A DNA stretch of 64,000 bases from Methanobrevibacter arboriphilus (GCF_019669925.1 NZ_AP019779.1:744001-808000), one strand, 5' to 3'. Numbered from the stretch's first letter, positions 30,720 to 40,387 are shown. Numbers and translations: made by a program. The notes: generated from the letters alone by a model not told the origin.

Positions 30720-31961
30720 TTATATTTTTAAATCATCAGCTATCTTCCATGATTTATCAAACATTGATTTAATATTAGAAATAGATTTTAAGTCATTGTA
30801 AACAGCACCAACATCTAAATCATTTTTAGAATCATTATTATAAATAATTAATGCATTTGATTCATCAGCTACTAAGTTAATTGTATCTATTGAAGGTAAA
30901 GTCTTTATTTCAACTCCTTGTTCAAGAAGAGAAGTAATTAAAAGAACATGAGACATATTCTTAATATCAAATTCCTTAATTATGATTCTTACATCTAAAG
31001 ATGAAAGTTTTGATAAAAATTTATCATCATCAATATCATTTATGGAATCTATTTTTAAGGAAATTTCTTTTTTAGCATGTTTAGCTAATTCCTCGAATGC
31101 ATCTTTAGAATTCATGGCTCCCTTAGAACAAATAACATAACTTCTTAAAAATTTGGAAGAATTTTTATCATCTTCAAAAGGAATTTTATTAATATCATTA
31201 TCATTTATATTAAAATTATCCTCAATTTCATTAATATTATCCTTAATTTTATTAATATTATCATTATTAATATTATCATCTAAATTAGTATAACTTGATT
31301 CATTATGAACAGGTCTTATAAAATCATCACTTGCAAGTGCCTTTACAATTGCATCAGATTTTTTCATCCCATCAGTATTCAAATTTTCATTATCAGGTTG
31401 TATATGATTATTTTTATCGTTCATTAAAACTTTTTTGTTCTTTTTTTGTGGTCTTCTAGTTACTTTCATGGGTTTTTCATAGTTAGGAGTAAATCTTAAC
31501 TTTTTGTTATTTTCGTTTGATTTAGGATTTATTGGTTTTAATACAGATTTTGAATTTTTCCTTTTTGAAGTGTTTTTAACTTTATCTTTTATTTTATTAG
31601 TATCAATAGATCCCAATTTATTATTAGTTAAGCTATTCCCTAAACTATCAGATAAACCAGTTTTTTTAATATTTTTATTAAGAGAGTTATTCTTACTCTT
31701 AATATTATTCTTATTTTTAAGATTTCCATCTAATTTTAATCCTTTAGATTCATTATTTAAATTTTTTTGAAAATCCTTCAATTTAGAAACGTTTCCTCTT
31801 TCAAAAAAAGATAATATTAGTAAATATGTTCCTATAATAAATAAAATTATACCAAAAATAGTAAAAATGTCTATAAGATGAAAAACATAGCTTTCATAAA
31901 TGATAATTATCCCTGCAGCTACTAAAACTAATCCTCCAAATATTTTGACTATATTTGCCAT
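30720..31961 (-). CDS. Membrane protein with long low-complexity linker and PLD-like C-terminal domain
   Basis: 413 residues from MANIVKIFGG; GGTGATTTA before the ATG at 31961 fixes the start. Two hydrophobic helices (about 5-27 and 33-55) form a hairpin, then about 210 residues are Asn/Lys/Ser-rich and low in complexity, with repeated DNINNDNINKIKDNI-like units. The last 140 residues are globular (SYVICSKGAMNSKDAFEELA, LSSLDVRIIIKEFDIKN, LEQGVEIKTLPSIDTINLV) and recall the regulatory phospholipase D-like domains of some archaeal proteins, but without an HKD catalytic motif. A sensor or scaffold role is only a guess. Confidence 0.6.
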   Translation of the reverse strand: MANIVKIFGGLVLVAAGIIIIYESYVFHLIDIFTIFGIILFIIGTYLLILSFFERGNVSKLKDFQKNLNNESKGLKLDGNLKNKNNIKSKNNSLNKNIKKTGLSDSLGNSLTNNKLGSIDTNKIKDKVKNTSKRKNSKSVLKPINPKSNENNKKLRFTPNYEKPMKVTRRPQKKNKKVLMNDKNNHIQPDNENLNTDGMKKSDAIVKALASDDFIRPVHNESSYTNLDDNINNDNINKIKDNINEIEDNFNINDNDINKIPFEDDKNSSKFLRSYVICSKGAMNSKDAFEELAKHAKKEISLKIDSINDIDDDKFLSKLSSLDVRIIIKEFDIKNMSHVLLITSLLEQGVEIKTLPSIDTINLVADESNALIIYNNDSKNDLDVGAVYNDLKSISNIKSMFDKSWKIADDLKI

Positions 31962-32292
31962 TAAATCACCATACAAGAAAATTCTTTTTTATTTATTTTA
32001 ATATCTTTAAGAAGCTATTTTAAGAAGTTATTCTAATGAACTTATTTTAATAAGGAATTTTAATAAGAGATAAAAATTCTAATTTAGTAACATAAATTTC
32101 ATATAATCATGATAATTTTAATCCTCATCTATAATATATTATTTATAGTTTCTTCTCTTTATAAATATGATGTTTAATATCATAGAATTTAATAATAACA
32201 ACAAATAATTTGTAATACTTTTTTTAAAATAGTTAATATTAAATAGTTGAAAATAGAAACAATAGAGTAATAACTTATGGAGAAAAAATAAT
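31962..32292. other. AT-rich divergent spacer, no gene
   Basis: 331 nt between the leftward membrane-protein gene and the rightward pilin-like genes. I see no RNA gene; a GGAG at 32279-32282 serves the downstream ORF. Confidence 0.55.
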
Positions 32293-32655
32293 ATGAAAAT
32301 TTTTAAAAATAAGATAACTGAAAATAAAGTAAATGAAAGTAAAATAAATGAAAATAGAACAAATGAAAATAATGTAAATGAAAGTAAAATAAATAAAAAT
32401 AGAATAAATAATATAAAACAAAAACTTCAAAAAATCAATATTGCAAAAACTGAATTTCTAAAAATTGAATTAAAAAATCTTAAAAAAGAAACTAATGGGC
32501 AAGGAGCTGCTGAATATATATTATTGTTTGGAGGAGTGATTGTAATAGCAATAGCTGCATTAATGATATATAAAAACTATTTTTCAAATGCACAAACAAA
32601 TTTAAATGCCAGCAATGACTTTGAAGATCTTAGAAATGCTATGAATGCAACTTAA
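32293..32655 (+). CDS. Class III signal peptide (pilin-like) protein with very long leader
   Basis: 120 residues with the type IV pilin-like class III motif QGAAEYILL at residue 70 followed by one hydrophobic helix ([16 protein letters not shown]) and a short tail of about 27 residues. Processing by an EppA-type peptidase would cut between Gly69 and Gln70. The leader before the cut is 69 residues rather than the usual 10-20 and consists of an Asn/Glu/Lys repeat ([20 protein letters not shown]). No internal start codon exists that would shorten it. It overlaps the next pilin-like ORF region and probably shares its transcript. Confidence 0.75.
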   Translation: MKIFKNKITENKVNESKINENRTNENNVNESKINKNRINNIKQKLQKINIAKTEFLKIELKNLKKETNGQGAAEYILLFGGVIVIAIAALMIYKNYFSNAQTNLNASNDFEDLRNAMNAT

Positions 32656-32668
32656 AAAGAAGAATTTA

Positions 32669-32860
32669 ATGAAAATAAAAAATAAGATTTATAAAGAGGA
32701 AGAAGGACAAGGAAGTGTTGAAATAATATTATTAATTGGATTAATATTAGTCATTGTTATATTAACAGGAAATTATATCTTTAATATTTCAAATTCAATA
32801 AATAATAGTTTAAAGCAGCTAATAGAAAAAGGAAGAGATGAAATTTTATTGGAAATATAA
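32669..32860 (+). CDS. Class III signal peptide (pilin-like) small protein
   Basis: 63 residues starting MKIKNKIYKEEEGQGSVEII, chosen because AAAAAGAAGAA precedes this ATG, 13 nt after the stop of the previous gene. The motif GQGSVEIILL gives cleavage between Gly13 and Gln14, after which one hydrophobic helix (LIGLILVIVILTGNYIF) and a short charged tail follow. It is a typical small archaeal pilin-like subunit, paired with the preceding one, perhaps for a pilus or adhesion structure. Assembly genes are not nearby. Confidence 0.78.
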   Translation: MKIKNKIYKEEEGQGSVEIILLIGLILVIVILTGNYIFNISNSINNSLKQLIEKGRDEILLEI

Positions 32861-32868
32861 TAAAAAAG

Positions 32869-33333
32869 TCATATTAATAAATGGCCTTTAGTATCTATTT
32901 CTCCTTTGCGAATTCTAGTAGAAGAAATAGGAATCCCATCTTCAGCATAAACAAAACTAATTACAATAATATCAAGAGCTTTCATTCCCTTACTTTTACG
33001 AATTTCATTAATTTCAATGGCAGTAGGCTCAGTTTCTTCACTTACAACAATAGCATCAAAATCATCTTCATAAATAGTAGACCCATAAGAATCATCCAAT
33101 TTAGCAATTTGAAAATTATTATGCTTTGAAGATAAAAAATCATTCAAATTACCCATTCTTTTATCACAAGAATCAATATTTCCTTTTTTACCCCCAAATG
33201 CATTAGAAGTAACTCCGATAACTACTAATTCACCATGTAAAAAAGCTTCCTCTAACAGCTTCCTATGACCATTATGAAACCTATCAAAAGTTCCACCAAC
33301 AGCTACCTTCTTATATTGTTTTTCTATTCTCAT
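32869..33333 (-). CDS. coaD: Phosphopantetheine adenylyltransferase, archaeal type
   Basis: Adenylylates 4'-phosphopantetheine in coenzyme A synthesis. 154 residues; the nucleotidyltransferase motif GGTFDRFHNGHRKLL carries the HxGH (H20-H23), and the second motif ISSTRIRKGEID supplies the KMSKS-equivalent. The length fits the archaeal COG1019 enzyme. It converges with the pilin-like genes, with only 8 nt between stops. Confidence 0.92.
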   Translation of the reverse strand: MRIEKQYKKVAVGGTFDRFHNGHRKLLEEAFLHGELVVIGVTSNAFGGKKGNIDSCDKRMGNLNDFLSSKHNNFQIAKLDDSYGSTIYEDDFDAIVVSEETEPTAIEINEIRKSKGMKALDIIVISFVYAEDGIPISSTRIRKGEIDTKGHLLI

Positions 33334-33634
33334 TTCAATCCTTAATAGACTTTGTTGATAATAAATCTGAAAATAATTAGTTTACATTAAATATTCTATT
33401 TTTATACATATATATTTATTGATATAATAAAATGGTTAAGAACAATAAGATTATTATACTAAAAACAAATTTTGGAAAAAGCTTCAAATAGAAAATAAGA
33501 ATTAAAATTAAGAAATTTAAAAAAGTTTAAAAAATAAGAAAAATTTAAAAAATAAAAAATAAAATATGAGATTAAGGAAATCTTTAATTCAAAGAATAAA
33601 CCTTAATCAATGAATAATACTTAAATTATCCAAA
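33334..33634. other. AT-rich spacer, nothing recognised
   Basis: About 300 nt of A/T-rich sequence between coaD and the transglutaminase-like gene, both on the minus strand. No reading frame, repeat or promoter stands out. Confidence 0.55.
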
Positions 33635-35128
33635 TTAGAAACTTATTGAAGAATAGTAACCATAAATCTTAGCACTACTAGGTTTCCAATTATTTACAAC
33701 ACCAAAACTATTTCTTGAACTTGTTGTATCCGCAACTACCCAAGTATCTCCAATAAGAACTTGAGCCCAAACATGTCCATAAGTGTTTCCACTAGTAAAC
33801 TGAGCTTGACCATTAGCATATCTAGCTGCTATTCCAGAAGATCTTAGTAATGCAATAAGTAAATGTGTTTTATCAACACAATTACCACTTTTAGAACTAA
33901 GTGTTCCAGTAGCTCCTTTTTTTGTGTTATAGTAAAAACTATAAGATACTTTATCTCGTACCCAGTTGAATATAGCTTTTGCTTTAGACAATTGTGTAGT
34001 GTATCCTTTTGTTATACTTGTAGCTAATGATTGTATTTTTGCATTTGTAGATTGACAATTTTTACTAGGATTTAAGTATTTAGTTAATGATTCTCCATTA
34101 TATTTACTGTTTAAAATACTAGAAGGAACTTTTTCTTTACTTGAATCTGTAGTTGGTGATGATGAACTAGCTCTAGAATATTTAGGAATATATTTGTTTA
34201 TTGAGTTCTTTTTACCTATGTTTAATGATAAATACTTTGGAAATTTAGAGTTATGAGAGTTACTCCAATTAAGTAGCTTTGAAAACTGATATATTACTGT
34301 TTGATATTGCATCTTTCCTAGTTTAGTTGATAGATAGTTAGGTGCTTTATTATACTTTTCCATAAACTTAATAAGGTTTTTTGAATATGTATAATACTGA
34401 GATTTAACTAATTTTCCTTTAATAGTAACTCCAGTTGGTTTTGATGGGTTTGAAATCCCATACTTCACAGTAACTTGAGAATTTTTACCATCATGTTTGT
34501 AATAAGTTGTTACACTTATTAAATACAAAAATTCTGGCATTGAAAATTTATATCCTGCTATAGTAACATAGTTTGGTAATTTTTTGTATTTTTTAATATA
34601 TTTATAGACTGAACTAGCTGCATTTAATATCTGGCTTTGGGTGAGTTTACTTGGTCTTTCATCCCCACCAGCAGCAAATTTCTTTTCAGTGTCTGATTTT
34701 ATTGATTCATGTTGATTAGCAGTGTTATTTGAGCTTAAATTATTAGAATTGATATTAGAAGAATTCACATTAGAAGAAGTTGTATTAGAAGTATTAAGAT
34801 TAGAAGTATTAGTATTTAATATACCATCACTAGAAACATTAGTATTTGAACTTAAAGTATTAGAATTATTAGTATTTAGTAGATTATCATTAGAAGTATT
34901 ACTAGGATCAACAGAACTATTAGCATCTGAATTTAGCTGATCATCTGAATTTAATACATTTGATGCATCTAATTCGTCATATATTTCATTATTAACGTTA
35001 TTTAAAATATTTTTATCTTCAAAATTAACATTTTCATTATAATTTACATCACTTGCAAATGTTACCCCTATAGATAAAAAGAACAGAGATAACATTACCA
35101 TAAGTAATGCTTTTTTCTTTAACGAAAT
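33635..35128 (-). CDS. Secreted transglutaminase-like protein with pseudomurein-binding repeats
   Basis: Probable cell-wall protein of about 497 residues: signal peptide (KKKALLMVMLSLFFLSIGVT, cut near FAS), a Ser/Asn-rich linker (about 45-135 counted from the Met at 35101), two pseudomurein-binding repeats (154-195 and 235-276, each with a Y-x-x-x-PNY-type core) and a transglutaminase-like domain with Cys408, His443 and Asp458. Such domains cut or join isopeptide bonds of pseudomurein. The frame has ATG at 35101 without a Shine-Dalgarno and lacking the Lys-rich n-region. GAGGTGG at 35133-35139 sits 4 nt before an ATT at 35128, giving SLKKKALL, so an ATT start is inferred. A tiny upstream ORF lies in the leader. 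Confidence 0.85.
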   Translation of the reverse strand: MSLKKKALLMVMLSLFFLSIGVTFASDVNYNENVNFEDKNILNNVNNEIYDELDASNVLNSDDQLNSDANSSVDPSNTSNDNLLNTNNSNTLSSNTNVSSDGILNTNTSNLNTSNTTSSNVNSSNINSNNLSSNNTANQHESIKSDTEKKFAAGGDERPSKLTQSQILNAASSVYKYIKKYKKLPNYVTIAGYKFSMPEFLYLISVTTYYKHDGKNSQVTVKYGISNPSKPTGVTIKGKLVKSQYYTYSKNLIKFMEKYNKAPNYLSTKLGKMQYQTVIYQFSKLLNWSNSHNSKFPKYLSLNIGKKNSINKYIPKYSRASSSSPTTDSSKEKVPSSILNSKYNGESLTKYLNPSKNCQSTNAKIQSLATSITKGYTTQLSKAKAIFNWVRDKVSYSFYYNTKKGATGTLSSKSGNCVDKTHLLIALLRSSGIAARYANGQAQFTSGNTYGHVWAQVLIGDTWVVADTTSSRNSFGVVNNWKPSSAKIYGYYSSISF

Positions 35129-35142
35129 TTTTCCACCTCGAA

Positions 35143-35166
35143 TTATCTCATTATCATCATTGTCAT
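35143..35166 (-). CDS. Possible 7-residue leader ORF upstream of the transglutaminase-like gene
   Basis: ATG ACA ATG ATG ATA ATG AGA TAA encodes MTMMIMR. GTGAGGTC precedes its ATG by 3-4 nt, a good Shine-Dalgarno. It ends 14 nt before the ATT proposed as start of the main gene. It may be translated and influence the main gene, or may be chance in a Met-codon-rich leader; one sequence cannot decide. Confidence 0.35.
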   Translation of the reverse strand: MTMMIMR

Positions 35167-35228
35167 TTTGACCTCACTTTTCAAATTAACAATTTGTATA
35201 ATGGATAATTAGTATATTATACCAATCC

Positions 35229-35243
35229 CTTATAAACGTTTCT
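35229..35243 (-). promoter_or_regulatory. Archaeal promoter (BRE/TATA) of the transglutaminase-like gene
   Basis: On the minus strand AGAAACGTTTATAAG reads as a BRE-like AGAAACG followed by TTTATAAG. A start about 25 nt downstream would give a leader of about 80 nt that carries the small upstream ORF and the GAGGTGG. Confidence 0.5.
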
Positions 35244-36090
35244 AAAATAAGAATAAAGAATAAAATGAGCTAATTTATTAATAATTACTATAAATTGAGG
35301 GAATAGCTAGAATACAGTTATAATTTATTCATATTATGCATAAGCATTTAAGGTAGTATGTTAAGTCATGCTTAGTTTTTACATGAAAATTAACCTAGTC
35401 AAAGTAAATATAGGTTAATATAAAGCTAATTATAATTTAAGCATTTATAATAAAGTATTTTAATCAAAAATAAGAGAATAATATGTTAAAAACAACAATT
35501 TAGTTAAAAATTAATATATTATTCAAAAATTCATTTGTTTTAAGAAAAGAAAATATAAATCTTATTTAGTCAAAATTTTTACTATATTTTTATTATATTT
35601 TTACTATAATTTTATACAATTTAATTAATCCATATTAATTTTATTAAAAATATCAATGAAAATAATAATTGTAATAATACTATAATATTGATAATATCTA
35701 TAAATTTATAATAATATAATCAGTAATTATAGCAATAATATTAATAATATCAATAACAACTGTAATAATTGTAATAATTGTAATAATTGTAATAATTATT
35801 ATATTAATAACAATAATAAAACAATTATAATAATATTAATAATGATAATATTGATGAAGTAAGGATAATTTTAATGTAAATAATAATGATATTATAATAC
35901 AATGATGATAATAAAATAATGAATATTTAAAAAATATTAAAACTATAATATTAAAACTATAAATCATTGAAAAATTAAATTAATATAGAATTATAAAATT
36001 AAAACAAGTTTAATATAAAATAAACAAAAACAATCAAGAATAAGCAAAAACAACTAATAATAATTATCAAAGTATTAAAATAGAGAAATA
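35244..36090. repeat. Long AT-rich spacer with 9-nt tandem repeat
   Basis: About 850 nt with no gene between divergent genes. A hairpin with TAAGCAT/ATGCTTA arms lies at about 35342-35373, followed by TTTTT. Four perfect copies of TGTAATAAT occupy 35761-35796, flanked by AT-only sequence with further irregular ATA/AATA repeats to about 35900. Confidence 0.55.
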
Positions 36091-37746
36091 ATGATATATG
36101 AAAAAAATGTAATTATGAAAAGACCTTTGAAGGTTGATATTAGATTTGCATCAGTTTATCCAAATTTATATAAAACAGCAATGTCCTCTTTAGGATATCA
36201 AATAATATATGGAATGATAAATGAGAGAAAAGATAGCTGGTGTGAAAGAGTTGTTTATCCAGATACAAGGAGTATTGAATCTAACAGCCATCTTAAAGAC
36301 TTTGATATAATTAGCTTTTCACTTCAATATGAACAAGATTATTTTAATATGTTAGAAATGCTTAAAAAAGCTGAAATCCCTATAAGAAGAAAGGATAGAA
36401 AAGTAAAAAATGATTTTGATAAAAAAAAATCTGACTATCCATTAATTATAGCTGGGGGACCCTGTGCAACTTCTAATCCAATGCCTATTTCTGATTTTAT
36501 TGATATATTCATTATTGGAGAGTTTGAACCTATATTAAATGACTTTTTAGATTTATATAAAAAGTTAAAATATCCAATTAAACAATTAGAATCCTTTTTA
36601 TCTTTAAAAGGAATATATCTTCCTTCAGTAAATAATAAAGTAAAAAGAATCATTGTAAAAGATATGGATCATGCTTACCATGTAACCAATCCAATAATCG
36701 CAAAAGCTGAAAAAAAAGAAGATGAAGATTCTTTACCAGTTTTTGGTAATTCAATACTTCTTAATGTATCAAGAGGATGTACACGAGGATGTAGATTTTG
36801 TATGTCAGGATACTTATATCGTCCACTACGAGAAACAAAGCTTCAAAAGCTATTCGATGTTGCAGAAAAAGCTAGAGCTAATACAGGTTTGAAAAAAGTT
36901 TCATTAATTGGAGCAGCTGTTTCTGACTGTTCAAAAATCGATGAATTGATAAAAGGATTATTAGATAAAGGATTTCAAATTTCAACACCTTCTATGAGAA
37001 TTGAATCCATAACTACAAAATCTCTTAATTCTTTGAAAAAAAGTGGTGCTAAAACAATTACAATAGCTCCAGAATCTATTTATCCTCTTAGAAAATCTAT
37101 TAATAAAAATATACCTGATGAGAAAATATTTGAAATTATTAAAAAAGCTACTGAGTTAGGGCTTAATTTAAAATTATATTTTTTAATAGGACTAATTAAT
37201 GAAACAAAAGAAGATATTGAAGAATTAGCATTATATATTAAAAAAATACATTCTTTAAAAGACAAAAATTCTATAAGATTTAGTATTAATCCTCTAATCC
37301 CTAAACCTCATACTCCAATGCAATGGGAAGGATATGATTTAAAAGATATTAAATCTAAGATGAAATATCTTAAAAAAGAATTAAAAGGGATTGATGTTAA
37401 ATTTTATAGTCCAAAAATGGGATTAATACAATATGTTTTATCTTGTAAAGGAAAAGAAGTAGGAAATATTCTAGAAAAGTCTCTTGATTTAAAAATTCCT
37501 GTCAAAGAATGGGAAAAACATAGCAAAGGATATTATATTAAAAATAGTAATAAAGATAATATTACTAGTAATAATAGTAATATATTATCTGGAGTGTTAG
37601 GGTCAGAAACTAAACTTCCTTGGGAAAATATAGATATTGGATTAAATGAAAACTTTCTAAAAGAAGAAAGAAAGAAAATATTTAACTATGAAAATACTGA
37701 ATGGTGTCAAAGAGCATCATGTTATAAATGTGGTATTTGTAAATAG
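36091..37746 (+). CDS. Radical SAM protein with B12-binding-like N-terminal region
   Basis: 551 residues. The 4Fe-4S/SAM motif is RGCTRGCRFC with Cys230, Cys234 and Cys237. The first 200 residues (VDIRFASVYPNLYKTAMSSL, DIISFSLQYEQDYFNMLEML, PLIIAGGPCATSNPMPISDF) have the look of the B12-binding Rossmann region of the MiaB/YgiQ-type group. Radical SAM core motifs include SLIGAAVSDCSKIDEL and SMRIESITTKSL. The C terminus ends with CQRASCYKCGIC, a possible extra metal site. Substrate unknown; conserved in methanogens. No strong Shine-Dalgarno; Met9 is an alternative start. Confidence 0.82.
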   Translation: MIYEKNVIMKRPLKVDIRFASVYPNLYKTAMSSLGYQIIYGMINERKDSWCERVVYPDTRSIESNSHLKDFDIISFSLQYEQDYFNMLEMLKKAEIPIRRKDRKVKNDFDKKKSDYPLIIAGGPCATSNPMPISDFIDIFIIGEFEPILNDFLDLYKKLKYPIKQLESFLSLKGIYLPSVNNKVKRIIVKDMDHAYHVTNPIIAKAEKKEDEDSLPVFGNSILLNVSRGCTRGCRFCMSGYLYRPLRETKLQKLFDVAEKARANTGLKKVSLIGAAVSDCSKIDELIKGLLDKGFQISTPSMRIESITTKSLNSLKKSGAKTITIAPESIYPLRKSINKNIPDEKIFEIIKKATELGLNLKLYFLIGLINETKEDIEELALYIKKIHSLKDKNSIRFSINPLIPKPHTPMQWEGYDLKDIKSKMKYLKKELKGIDVKFYSPKMGLIQYVLSCKGKEVGNILEKSLDLKIPVKEWEKHSKGYYIKNSNKDNITSNNSNILSGVLGSETKLPWENIDIGLNENFLKEERKKIFNYENTEWCQRASCYKCGICK

Positions 37747-37912
37747 ATACTCATATTTTATAAAATATAGATATTAATAAAACATTCTACTAATAAAATA
37801 TTCTATAAAGTATCATATTATAGCATATATTTTTCATATAAGTAAAAAAATAATTAAAATTATAAATAAAAAAATAACTGAAATATAATTGAATTATAGT
37901 TAAATTATAATC

Positions 37913-37960
37913 GAGATATAATTGAGATATAATTGAGATATAATTGAGATATAATTGAAA
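37913..37960. repeat. 11-nt tandem repeat upstream of aminotransferase gene
   Basis: GATATAATTGA is repeated about four times in tandem within the 296-nt spacer, with further degenerate copies to its left. It may be slippage-generated and length-variable; no function is apparent. Confidence 0.7.
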
Positions 37961-38042
37961 ATTATATCAAAAACTTAATACTTAATTAAATAACTAATTA
38001 AAAATCAAAAAATCTAAGGAAATACAGAAAATAGTGATAACT

Positions 38043-39155
38043 ATGGTTAAACCAGCTGAAAGACTAAAATCAATTGAATTATCCCAAATAAGAAAAATGT
38101 TCGAAGTGTGTGATGAAAATGCCATTAGTTTAGGGATAGGGGAACCTGATTTTGATATTCCTGAAAATGTTAAAATAGCTATTAATGATGCACTTGATGA
38201 AGGTTTTACTCACTATACACATAATAAAGGTTTTTTAGAATTAAGAGAAGAAATATCAAAAAAACTTAAAATTGATAATAAAGTAAATATAGACCCTAAT
38301 TCTATATTAGTTACTGTAGGGGCGAGTGAAGCATTATATATGTGTGCACAAGGATTTTTTGAAAAAGGAGATGAAATATTAATTCCAGACCCTGGTTTTT
38401 TATCATATAAAGCCTGTGTAGATATTTCTGAAGCCACAGCTATTCCTGTTGAAGCAAAAATTAGTAATAATTATAAAATTAAGTTTGAAGATGTAGAAGA
38501 AAAAATATCATCAAAAACTAAAGCATTCATAATGAATTCTCCTTCAAATCCAACAGGAGCAGTTATGGATAAAAAAGACATTAAAACTATTGCTGATTTA
38601 GCTACTGATCATGATTTTATCATAATTAGTGATGAAATTTATGAAAAAATAATATATGATAAAAAACATTACTCTCCTAAACAATTTACGGATAATGCTA
38701 TTATTATTAATGGTTTTTCTAAAACTTATGCAATGACTGGTCTTAGAATAGGTTATTTAGCTGGAGAAGAAGAAATAATTGAAGAGCTACTTAAAGTACA
38801 TCAATATAATACAGCTTGTGCTCCTTCAATTTCACAAATAGCTGGATATGAAGCCTTAAGAGGACCTCAAGGATATGTTAAAACTATGGTTAAAGAGTTT
38901 AAAAGACGAAAAAATTTAATTTCAAAACGTTTAGATGATTTAAATCTAAAATGTACTCCTTTAGAAGGAGCATTTTATGCATTTCCCCAAGTAGAAAATG
39001 CTAAAGATTATGTTAAAAAAGCATTAGATGTTGGTGTTATCACTGTTCCAGGAAGTGGATTTGGTCAAACATGCGATTGTAATGTAAGAATGTCATATGC
39101 AAACTCTTATGAAAACATTGAAGAAGCTATGAATAGATTAGAGAAAATTAAATAA
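38043..39155 (+). CDS. Class I/II aminotransferase (aspartate aminotransferase-like)
   Basis: PLP-dependent aminotransferase of 370 residues. Visible motifs: SLGIGEPDFDIPENV, YTHNKGFLELREEI, the NSPSNPTGAV loop with the Asn, SDEIYEKIIY with the PLP-Asp region, and GFSKTYAMTGLRIGYLAG with Schiff-base Lys227. The frame extends to a GTG at 38034, but that GTG is part of a GTGAT Shine-Dalgarno 4 nt before the ATG at 38043. Related archaeal enzymes act on aspartate or aromatic and branched-chain amino acids; the sequence alone does not settle the substrate. Confidence 0.88.
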   Translation: MVKPAERLKSIELSQIRKMFEVCDENAISLGIGEPDFDIPENVKIAINDALDEGFTHYTHNKGFLELREEISKKLKIDNKVNIDPNSILVTVGASEALYMCAQGFFEKGDEILIPDPGFLSYKACVDISEATAIPVEAKISNNYKIKFEDVEEKISSKTKAFIMNSPSNPTGAVMDKKDIKTIADLATDHDFIIISDEIYEKIIYDKKHYSPKQFTDNAIIINGFSKTYAMTGLRIGYLAGEEEIIEELLKVHQYNTACAPSISQIAGYEALRGPQGYVKTMVKEFKRRKNLISKRLDDLNLKCTPLEGAFYAFPQVENAKDYVKKALDVGVITVPGSGFGQTCDCNVRMSYANSYENIEEAMNRLEKIK

Positions 39156-39441
39156 TAAAACCATGAAGAATAATATTAAAATAATAACAAAAACATTACA
39201 ACAATAACAAAAATATTACAACAATAAAAGTATTAAAATAATAAAAATACTAAAATAATATATAGTATTAAAATAATAATAAAAAATATTAAAATAATAA
39301 TTAGAAATTAAAATAATAATAATAATAATAATAATAATAGGAATAATACTAATAAGAATAATAAGACTAATAATAATAAAAAAAATATTAACAATAATAG
39401 TACATATACATTTTAAAAAGCAAACCAAGGGTTGTGTTTAA
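39156..39441. repeat. Spacer with AAT microsatellite
   Basis: 286 nt without a gene. An uninterrupted run of about nine AAT triplets lies at about 39311-39340, with ACAATAACAAAAAT and ATTAAAATAATAA units on the left. Likely hypervariable in length. Confidence 0.6.
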
Positions 39442-40353
39442 ATAGAATATTCTAAACGAAATAAAGAAGGAAAAAAAGCAGCTACAATAGGAATAGCTGG
39501 AAACATATTTTTAACGATTTTTAATATAACCATTGGAATAATTTCAGGTAGTTTTGCTCTTGTAGCTGAGGGAGCGCATACACTATCAGACATAGCTACC
39601 TCAGTTATAGCTTATGTTGGTTTTAAGATAGGTCAAAAACCTCCTGATGATGAACATCCATTAGGACATGGAAGAGCTGAATCAATAGCAGGTCTAGTTA
39701 TAGTTATATTCTTAACATTAATAGCTTATGAAATAATAAGTTTAGCAATTGAAAAATTATTTTTCGGAAGTAATATCTCCTCACCAACATATTTAGCAGG
39801 AATAATGGCATTAGCAGGAATAATAATTAATATATTTATGAGTAGATATATTATAAACGTTGGAAAAAGAATAAATAGTCCTGCAATAGTGGCTGATGGT
39901 AAACATCAACAAATGGATATATTATCATGTATAGCTATTTTAATCAGTGTTATATTATCACAGTTTGGTTATACTTTTTTAGATCCACTAGTAGGATTAA
40001 TTATAGGATTATTTGTATTGAAAGCTGCTTTTGAAGTTGGAAAAGACAATATAAATAACATAATGGGAAAATTGCCATCAAAAGAATTGATTGATGAAAT
40101 TAAAGAAGTTTCTAATTCTATAGATGGAGTTTATGGAGTTCACAGTATAAGAGTGAATTATTTTGGTTCATATGCAACATTAACATTACACGTTGAAGTT
40201 AAATCTGATTTATCATTGAACAAATCCCATGAAATAATACACAAAGTTCAAGATAAACTAACAGAAAAAATAGATATAGTTCAACTAGTAATAGCACATG
40301 CATGCCCATATGGAGAAGAATACGACCACAAAGAACCTCTCGATAAAATGTAA
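39442..40353 (+). CDS. Cation diffusion facilitator (CDF) transporter, non-canonical start
   Basis: Cation-efflux antiporter of about 303 residues. Reading upstream from the ATG at 39805, the same frame stays open through the N-terminal membrane domain: EYSKRNKEGKKAATIGIAGN, AEGAHTLSDIATSVI with the HxxxD metal site of helix 2, DDEHPLGHGR, and then VADGKHQQMDILSCIAIL with the HxxxD of helix 5; the cytosolic domain ends HACPYGEEY. So the protein is complete, but between the in-frame stop at 39439-39441 and residue 120 there is no ATG, GTG or TTG. The best start is ATA at 39442. A start-proximal frameshift is the alternative. Confidence 0.85.
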   Translation: MEYSKRNKEGKKAATIGIAGNIFLTIFNITIGIISGSFALVAEGAHTLSDIATSVIAYVGFKIGQKPPDDEHPLGHGRAESIAGLVIVIFLTLIAYEIISLAIEKLFFGSNISSPTYLAGIMALAGIIINIFMSRYIINVGKRINSPAIVADGKHQQMDILSCIAILISVILSQFGYTFLDPLVGLIIGLFVLKAAFEVGKDNINNIMGKLPSKELIDEIKEVSNSIDGVYGVHSIRVNYFGSYATLTLHVEVKSDLSLNKSHEIIHKVQDKLTEKIDIVQLVIAHACPYGEEYDHKEPLDKM

Positions 40354-40387
40354 CAATGCATAATTTATCAATTCAAAAAAAGAAAAA

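Noticed and set aside
35244-36090. Long AT-rich spacer with repeats as a replication origin
   Set aside because: No orc1/cdc6 gene and no GC-rich origin recognition boxes are visible; similar AT-rich spacers occur throughout.
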